Below, piece by piece: positions 59,100-64,000 of a stretch of DNA of 64,000 nt. Below the pieces are notes generated by a model. That model searched no databases. It had not been told where the DNA came from and worked only from the letters and a program-made list of their open reading frames with translations. How positions within the stretch are numbered: the first letter of the stretch is position 1; each line of letters starts with the position of its first letter. The stretch is from assembly GCF_900090225.1 (NCBI RefSeq), contig NZ_FMHY01000002.1, forward strand, positions 186,001 to 250,000, given 5' to 3'. Made by a program: the position numbers and the translations under genes. This DNA comes from Micromonospora eburnea. Lineage in GTDB: Bacteria; Actinomycetota; Actinomycetes; Mycobacteriales; Micromonosporaceae.

Positions 59100-60440
59100 T
59101 CACCAGTTGGTCGAGCCGGGGACGACCGGCCAGGCCTTGTTCGTCGGCTTGATCAGGTACGCGATGCCGCCCGAGCCGCCGGCCACCGTGCCGTTCGCCC
59201 GGTACCGCTTGGTCCGCAGCCAGATCTGCTCGAACTGCTCCCGCTTGTAGACGTTGCGCACCTCGGCGTTCGAGGAGGACGCCGGGTCGTTCACGATCAC
59301 GTCACCGTCGGCGGTGAAGCCGACCACCACGAACAGGTGCCCGGAGGTGCCGTAGTTCGACCCGTCCAGCTCCTCGCCGAGGAAGGACTGCGAGGTGATG
59401 ACCGGGATGCCGGCCTTGATGAAGCGCTCCACCTCGTCCAGCGAGTGCATCCGGGTGACCCGCGCGTCGATGCCCGGGAAGCTGGCCGCGTACGCGGTGT
59501 TGAACGGCCAGTTGCCCGCGCCCTCGTACTCGTGGTCCCAGGTCATCCGGGCGGCGTAGGCGACCTGCGGATCGGTGTAGCCGGGGGTGATCCAGGACAT
59601 GTCCTCGGTGGACGGCACCTTGCCGTAGTACTCCAGCACCATCGTGGTGGACGTCGGGCTGCACCAGACCTGGCCGCCGCCGCCCCACTCCGGGTAGTTG
59701 CCTCGGTGGATCATCTGGGAACGTGCCGGAACGGGCAGTTCGACGCCCCAGGCGATCCCGCCCTTGCTCGGCGTGACGGTGAACCGGTCGGGCACGTTCG
59801 AGCTCATCGCGCCCAGCATCCGGACCCGCGGCGCGGCGTCCTGTCCCGGCGCCCGGTAGAGGGTCAGCCGGAGCTGGTACGACCGCAGCAGCACGCCCTT
59901 CGCGGCGTCGTCGATGGAGAAGGTGTCGGTCCAGATGGTCGACCAGGGGTCGCCCTGGCCGTCCAGGGTGGCCCGCTTGATGTCCTGGTCCCCGGAGGCC
60001 CAGCGGCCCATCACGTACCAGGGGGTCTGCTGGCCGGTGTTGTACGTGCCGTGCATCTCGACCTGGATCCAGGTGCCGGCCGGGGTCTCCGCGTTCCACG
60101 AGGCGACCAGTTCGGTGGCGTCGAAGCCGACGGCCCGCTCCGGGGAGGTCCAGGTGGCGTACTCCCAGGTGCGGGTGGTGCCGCCGTGCTTGTCGGTGAA
60201 TTCGGTGGTGCCGACCGGTTGGTCGATGGTGATTCCGGTGAGGTGCCCCGGGACGGCCCGCGTCCCCTGGTGGGTGCCGGTACGCCAGTCCGGGTACTTC
60301 GACCACTCCTGGAAGGTGATCTGCTCGTCGTGTGGACCGGCCGGGAGGTTGTTGCCCGCCTGGGCGGGCGCGGCGGTGCCGAGAAGGGCGAGCGCGGTCA
60401 CGCCGGCGAGGGCGACCGCGCGCAACGGTTTCGTGATCAT
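59100..60440 (-). CDS. Secreted C39-type cysteine peptidase-like protein
   Basis: A 446-residue secreted protein. The signal peptide (KPLRAVALAGVTALALLGTAAPAQA) ends near residue 29. Residues 30-240 are a beta-rich N-terminal region. The papain-like C39-type domain has Cys260 in GGQVWCSPTSTTMVLEYYG, His368 in TSGHLFVVVGF and Asp in VIVNDPAS. Such free-standing C39 proteins are common in actinomycetes and act outside the cell; unlike C39 domains of ABC transporters it has no membrane or ATPase part. Substrate unknown. ATG at 60440 follows GGGAGC. Divergent from the cobalamin operon. Confidence 0.88.
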   Translation of the reverse strand: MITKPLRAVALAGVTALALLGTAAPAQAGNNLPAGPHDEQITFQEWSKYPDWRTGTHQGTRAVPGHLTGITIDQPVGTTEFTDKHGGTTRTWEYATWTSPERAVGFDATELVASWNAETPAGTWIQVEMHGTYNTGQQTPWYVMGRWASGDQDIKRATLDGQGDPWSTIWTDTFSIDDAAKGVLLRSYQLRLTLYRAPGQDAAPRVRMLGAMSSNVPDRFTVTPSKGGIAWGVELPVPARSQMIHRGNYPEWGGGGQVWCSPTSTTMVLEYYGKVPSTEDMSWITPGYTDPQVAYAARMTWDHEYEGAGNWPFNTAYAASFPGIDARVTRMHSLDEVERFIKAGIPVITSQSFLGEELDGSNYGTSGHLFVVVGFTADGDVIVNDPASSSNAEVRNVYKREQFEQIWLRTKRYRANGTVAGGSGGIAYLIKPTNKAWPVVPGSTNW

Positions 60441-60624
60441 GGCAGCTCCCACGGGAGTACGGCATCGTTGCCGTTCACTGTCGCCCCTGGCGGGAATTTT
60501 CGCCAGAGGTCGACGCATGGAAAATCCTTGCCGGTGAGGGGATCCGGTCGGGATGCCGCCGCGTGGTCGGGGCGGCCCGCCGGGCGCCACCCACCCCGCC
60601 CATCCGGACGATCTCCGCTGGTCG

Positions 60625-60765
60625 TGCGCTACCGTGCTACCGACCGACCCGCAGCGAAGCCGGTGCGAAACCGGCGCTGTCCCGCAACTGTGATGCCCCG
60701 AACCGGTGCCGGCCCACCGCCGCTGCCGATCGGGGACGAGCCAGGTCGCCTGCGGCACGGTCGCG
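60625..60765 (+). ncRNA. Cobalamin riboswitch
   Basis: The conserved core AAGCCGGTGCGAAACCGG-CGCTGTCCCGCAACTGTGA (60656-60694) and the downstream GAGCCAGGTCGCCTGC (about 60737-60753) are diagnostic of an AdoCbl/cobalamin riboswitch. It lies about 100 bp before the btuF start and should turn the operon off when cobalamin is plentiful. Ends are approximate. Confidence 0.95.
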
Positions 60766-60859
60766 ACACGCGCTCTCGAGGAAGGGCGCCTCGCGGACGG
60801 GTACGCCCAGGCGCTCCCTGTCGGCGAAGCACCACGCTCCTCGACCGACAGGAGGACCG

Positions 60860-61795
60860 ATGTCCAGACGTACCCCCCGGCTCTTCGCCGCCGCCCTCGC
60901 GGTCGGCGCGCTCATCCTCGGCGGCTGCGCCGAGAAGACCGCGACCGACGCCCCCGCCGCCGGCAGCAGCTCCGCCGCGGCCTTCCCGGTCACGGTCGGC
61001 AAGCTGACCCTCGACAAGCGCCCGGAGAAGATCATCTCGCTGTCGCCGACCGCGACCGAGGTCCTCTTCGCGATCGGCGCCGGCAAGCAGGTCACCGCCG
61101 TCGACGACCAGTCGAACTACCCGCCGGAGGCACCGAAGAGCGACCTCTCCGGCTACCAGCCCAACGCCGAGGCCATCGCCGGCAAGAGCCCCGACCTGGT
61201 GGTGCTCGCCAACGACCTCAACAAGATCGTCGACCAGCTCACCACGCTCAAGATCCCGGTGCTGCTGGCCCCCGCCGCCGCCACGATCGACGACACGTAC
61301 CAGCAGATCACCGACCTGGGCGCGCTGACCGGCCACCCGGGCGAGGCGGCCGACCTGACCAGGAAGATGAAGGACGACATCGCCGCGCTCACCGGCAGCC
61401 TGCCGAAGCGGGCGGAGAAGCTCACCTATTTCCACGAGCTGGGCCCGGAGCTGTACACCGCGACCAGCAAGACCTTCATCGGCTCGATCTACGCCCTCGC
61501 CGGCCTGGAGAACATCGCCGACCCGTCGGACGCCGACGGCCGCAACGGCGGCTACCCGCAGCTCTCCCAGGAGGTCATCGTCAAGGCGAACCCGGACTTC
61601 GTCTTCCTCTCCGACACCAAGTGCTGCCAGCAGACGGCCGAGACGGTCAAGGCCCGCAGCGGCTGGGCCGGCGTCACCGCAGTGAAGAACAACCAGATCG
61701 TCGCTCTCGACGACGACATCGCCTCGCGCTGGGGCCCGCGCGTGGTCGACCTGCTCCGGACGATCGTCGAGGCCACCGCCAAGGTCCCGGCGTGA
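60860..61795 (+). CDS. btuF: Cobalamin ABC transporter substrate-binding protein BtuF-like
   Basis: A 311-residue lipoprotein that would capture cobalamin outside the cell. The signal ends in the lipobox LILGGC. The two-lobed BtuF/FecB fold shows KIISLSPTATEVLFAIGAGKQVTAVDD, SDLSGYQPNAEAIAGKSPDLVVL, and PDFVFLSDTKCCQQTAETV with an odd Cys-Cys pair. ATG at 60860 follows AGGAGGACC. It is the first gene after a cobalamin riboswitch, which strongly supports the substrate; a cobalamin precursor is an alternative. Confidence 0.93.
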   Translation: MSRRTPRLFAAALAVGALILGGCAEKTATDAPAAGSSSAAAFPVTVGKLTLDKRPEKIISLSPTATEVLFAIGAGKQVTAVDDQSNYPPEAPKSDLSGYQPNAEAIAGKSPDLVVLANDLNKIVDQLTTLKIPVLLAPAAATIDDTYQQITDLGALTGHPGEAADLTRKMKDDIAALTGSLPKRAEKLTYFHELGPELYTATSKTFIGSIYALAGLENIADPSDADGRNGGYPQLSQEVIVKANPDFVFLSDTKCCQQTAETVKARSGWAGVTAVKNNQIVALDDDIASRWGPRVVDLLRTIVEATAKVPA

Positions 61796-61802
61796 CCTGC
61801 CG

Positions 61803-62969
61803 GTGAGCGTGCGCCCAGTGGAATCCGCCGGCCCGGCCGGGACGCCCGACGCGTCCCGGCCGGCCGGCCCGCCCGCGTCCCGATCCGCGCCCGGCCGTCC
61901 GGTCGGCGGGCGTGGCGCGCGGCTCCGACCGGCCGGGCTGCGCAAGCGCTGGCTGATCGCCGGGGTCGCCGCAGTGCTGGTCGCCCTGGTCGCCGGGGTG
62001 TCCCTCGGCCCGGTCAGCCTGCCGCCCGGCAGCGTCGCCGCCGAGCTGCTCAACCTGCTGCCCGGGGTGCACCTGGACAGTGGGCTCAGCGAGCGGGAGA
62101 TCGCCATCGTCACCGAGCTGCGGCTGCCCCGGGTCGTGCTCGGCCTGCTCGTCGGCGGGCTGCTCGCCCTGGCCGGCGGCTGCTACCAGGGCGTCTTCCG
62201 CAACCCGCTGGCCGACCCGTACCTGCTGGGCGTGGCGGCCGGTGCGGGGTTCGCGGTGACCGCCGCGATCGCGCTCGGCGTCGGAGCGGGCGGGGCGGTG
62301 GGCGGCCTGCCGGTGACCATCCCGCTCGCCGCGTTCGTCGGCTCCCTCGGCGCGGTCGCCCTGACGTACCTGCTCGGCGCGGCCGGCGGGCGCGACCGGT
62401 CACCCGCCACGCTGATCCTGGCCGGGGTGGCGGTCTCGGCGTTCCTCGCCGCCGGGCAGACGTACCTGATGCAACAGCACGCCGAGAGCCTTCAGCAGGT
62501 CTACTCCTGGCTGCTCGGCCGGCTGGCCACCGCCGGCTGGCGCGACGTCCGGCTGGTCCTGCCGTACTTCCTGCTCACCGCGATCGTGGTGCTGCTGCAC
62601 CGGCGTGAGCTGGACGTGCTCAGCGTCGGCGACGACGAGGCCACCGGTCTCGGGCTGCACCCGCAGCGCTCCCGCTACCTGCTGATCGCCGCCGCCTCGC
62701 TGGGCACCGCCGCCGCCGTCTCCGCCTCTGGGCTGATCGGCTTCGTCGGCATCATCGTGCCGCACACCGTACGGATGCTCGCCGGATCCAGCTATCGGGT
62801 GATCCTGCCGCTGTCGATGCTCTTCGGCGGGGCGTTCCTGGCGCTGACCGACGTGGTCGCCCGGACCGCCGCGGCCCCCGCCGAGATCCCGATCGGCGTG
62901 GTCACCGCGCTGCTCGGCGGCCCGTTCTTCGTCCTGGTCCTGCGCACCGCCCGGCGGGTGTTCACATGA
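61803..62969 (+). CDS. btuC: Cobalamin ABC transporter permease BtuC-like (FecCD family)
   Basis: A 388-residue permease of the FecCD family with about ten membrane segments. Key parts: ELRLPRVVLGLLVGGLLALAGGCYQGVFRNPLADPYLLGVAAGAGF (family signature), the coupling helix in LSVGDDEATGLGLHPQRSR, and GLIGFVGIIVPHTVRMLAG. The N-terminal 45 residues are Pro/Ala/Arg-rich and cytoplasmic. GTG at 61803, 7 bp after btuF; its stop overlaps btuD (ATGA). A dimer with two BtuD would form the importer. Confidence 0.94.
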   Translation: MSVRPVESAGPAGTPDASRPAGPPASRSAPGRPVGGRGARLRPAGLRKRWLIAGVAAVLVALVAGVSLGPVSLPPGSVAAELLNLLPGVHLDSGLSEREIAIVTELRLPRVVLGLLVGGLLALAGGCYQGVFRNPLADPYLLGVAAGAGFAVTAAIALGVGAGGAVGGLPVTIPLAAFVGSLGAVALTYLLGAAGGRDRSPATLILAGVAVSAFLAAGQTYLMQQHAESLQQVYSWLLGRLATAGWRDVRLVLPYFLLTAIVVLLHRRELDVLSVGDDEATGLGLHPQRSRYLLIAAASLGTAAAVSASGLIGFVGIIVPHTVRMLAGSSYRVILPLSMLFGGAFLALTDVVARTAAAPAEIPIGVVTALLGGPFFVLVLRTARRVFT

Positions 62970-63014
62970 GCGCGAGGAGCGAGCCGGTGGCGCGAGCCCC
63001 GCAGCCGCGACCGG
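62966..63014 (+). repeat. GAGGAGCGAGCC repeat, copy 2 (N-terminus of btuD)
   Basis: ATGAGCGCGAGGAGCGAGCC followed by CGCGAGCCCCGCAGCCGCGA, closely matching 34084-34134. Here it supplies the start codon and the first residues of btuD. Confidence 0.75.
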
Positions 63015-63796
63015 AAGCCTCGCCGAGCGCGGTAGAGGTCCGGGGCCTGCGCGTCAGCCTGGGCGGCGCGCCGATCCTGGCCGGCGTGGACCTGACCGTC
63101 GCCGCCGGCGAGTGGGTCACCGTGATCGGCCCGAACGGCGCCGGCAAGTCGACCCTGCTGCGCGCCGTCGGCGGCCTGCTGTCCGCGCCGGGCGCGGTCT
63201 CCCTCTTCGGTACGCCGATCCAGGCGTTCCGCCGCCGCGACCGGGCCCGGGTCGTCGCCACCGTCGCCCAGTCCCCGGTGGTACCGGCCGGCATGTCGGT
63301 CTTCGACTACGTGCTGCTCGGGCGTACCCCGTACATCCCGGCGCTGGGCCGGGAGTCGGCCGCCGACCTGGCCGCCGTGCGGGAGGTGCTGGACCGGCTC
63401 GACCTGGGCGCGTTCGGGCACCGGGAACTGGCCACCCTCTCCGGCGGGGAACGGCAGCGGGTGTTCCTGGCCCGTGCCCTGGCCCAGGGCGCCACCCTGC
63501 TGCTGCTCGACGAGCCGACCAGCGCGCTGGACATCGGCCACCAGCAGGAGGTGCTGGAGCTGGTCGACCAGCTCCGGCGCGAGCACGGCCTGACCGTGCT
63601 CGCCACCATGCACGACCTCTCCATCGCCGGCGAGTACGCCGACCGCCTGGTGCTGCTCGCCGACGGCCGGGTGGCCGCCGCCGGCCCCCCACACGAGGTG
63701 CTCACCGAGGAGCTGCTCGCCACCCACTACCGCGCCCACGTCCGGGTCGTCCAGGGCGACCACGGCCCCCTCGTCGTCCCGGTCCGCCCTCGTTGA
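62966..63796 (+). CDS. btuD: Cobalamin ABC transporter ATPase BtuD-like
   Basis: A 276-residue ATPase of the FecE/BtuD type. Walker A is GPNGAGKST, the Q-loop is VATVAQSP, the signature is LSGGERQRVFLARALAQ, Walker B is LLLLDEPTSALD, and the H-loop is TMHDLS. The first ~20 residues (MSARSEPVARAPQPRPE) are encoded by a copy of the dispersed GAGGAGCGAGCC repeat, and the ATPase fold only starts at about residue 23. ATG overlaps the btuC stop. The stop codon touches a GGGGCCCC palindromic repeat that should end the operon. Confidence 0.95.
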   Translation: MSARSEPVARAPQPRPEASPSAVEVRGLRVSLGGAPILAGVDLTVAAGEWVTVIGPNGAGKSTLLRAVGGLLSAPGAVSLFGTPIQAFRRRDRARVVATVAQSPVVPAGMSVFDYVLLGRTPYIPALGRESAADLAAVREVLDRLDLGAFGHRELATLSGGERQRVFLARALAQGATLLLLDEPTSALDIGHQQEVLELVDQLRREHGLTVLATMHDLSIAGEYADRLVLLADGRVAAAGPPHEVLTEELLATHYRAHVRVVQGDHGPLVVPVRPR

Positions 63797-63848
63797 AAGG
63801 AGGGGCCCCTTGTTAACGCCTCCGGTAGAGCAAGGGCCCCCTGTTAAC
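63796..63848. repeat. GGGGCCCC/GTTAAC palindromic repeat, copy 6
   Basis: AAAGGAGGGGCCCCTTGTTAA, CGCCTCCGGTAGAG and CAAGGGCCCCCTGTTAAC in order. It begins at the btuD stop codon and ends 6 bp before the convergent VOC gene. Confidence 0.88.
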
Positions 63849-63853
63849 CGCTG

Positions 63854-64000
63854 TCAGACGGTGGCGTGGCGGACGGGGCGGGGGGCGAGGGTGGAGAAGA
63901 TGGCGCCCTGAGGGTCGCGGAGGGCGGTGAGCCGGCCCTTCGGGGTCTCCCGGGGCGGGACCAGGACGGCCGCGCCCAGCTCGGCGGCGCGAGCGGCGGT
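63854..64000 (-). CDS. VOC-family (glyoxalase-like) protein, C-terminal part only
   Basis: The last 48 codons of a gene that continues past the window end. AAELGAAVLVPPRETPKGRL and RDPQGAIFSTLAP give the pattern of the closing beta-alpha-beta-beta unit of glyoxalase/VOC domains (GxxVLxPPxDTPxGRxAxxxDPQGAxFSxxxP). Many such actinobacterial proteins have two VOC repeats; the reaction cannot be told from this part. Confidence 0.8.
   Translation of the reverse strand, partial: TAARAAELGAAVLVPPRETPKGRLTALRDPQGAIFSTLAPRPVRHATV

Overview
The window is high-GC DNA from an actinomycete, most likely Micromonosporaceae (Micromonospora-like). The evidence is codon use, many leaderless ATG/GTG starts behind TAnnnT -10 boxes, futalosine-type menaquinone genes, System II cytochrome c maturation next to hemL, a BldC-like regulator, an XRE/DUF397 pair, and a dispersed ~50-bp GGGGCCCC/GTTAAC palindromic repeat that recurs at gene ends. 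No tRNA, rRNA, integrase, transposase or CRISPR array was seen. It reads as chromosomal core with small accessory patches.

1-16.8 kb is a mixed block: the end of a MacB/FtsX-type permease, a frameshifted NAD-dependent epimerase, an Eis-type acetyltransferase, a PP2C phosphatase, a cupin-XRE regulator divergent from a BenE transporter, MscL, a GntR regulator divergent from a CynX/NimT-type MFS transporter, STAS and SpoIIE-type partner-switching proteins, an AraC regulator, and a PadR-controlled ABC/FtsX exporter. 16.9-32.6 kb holds a PLP dehydratase, oligopeptidase B, an FAD-linked oxidase, a HATPase-GAF-SpoIIE phosphatase, a soluble hybrid histidine kinase with a nine-module HAMP array plus a stand-alone receiver, and a GbsR/MarR-controlled ABC exporter. 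32.7-39 kb is a tight hemL / phosphatase / resA / ccdA / resB / ccsB run. 39-41.1 kb is a degenerate patch: remnant ORF, XRE-DUF397 pair between 25-bp direct repeats, and a broken sigma factor gene. 41.1-58.5 kb has MarR/AhpD, a hydrolase, ubiD-mqnP, an orphan terpene synthase, ubiX, a BldC-like regulator, Lrp with a Cds1-like enzyme, a DEAD-box helicase, envelope proteins and mqnE. 58.5-64 kb has a C39-type secreted protein, then a cobalamin riboswitch driving a btuF-btuC-btuD importer, and the end of a VOC protein.

Haem synthesis (hemL), haem attachment (res/ccs), menaquinone synthesis (ubiD, mqnP, ubiX, mqnE) and thiol redox cluster together, so the centre of the window serves respiratory-chain assembly. 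A second theme is stress signalling by partner switching (two STAS proteins, two SpoIIE phosphatases, the HAMP-array kinase). The most notable observations are two LexA-like boxes fused to leaderless promoters, four families of dispersed repeats (one copy translated inside ccdA, one forming the N-terminus of btuD), several clean operator palindromes beside their regulators, and the XRE/DUF397 module between direct repeats.
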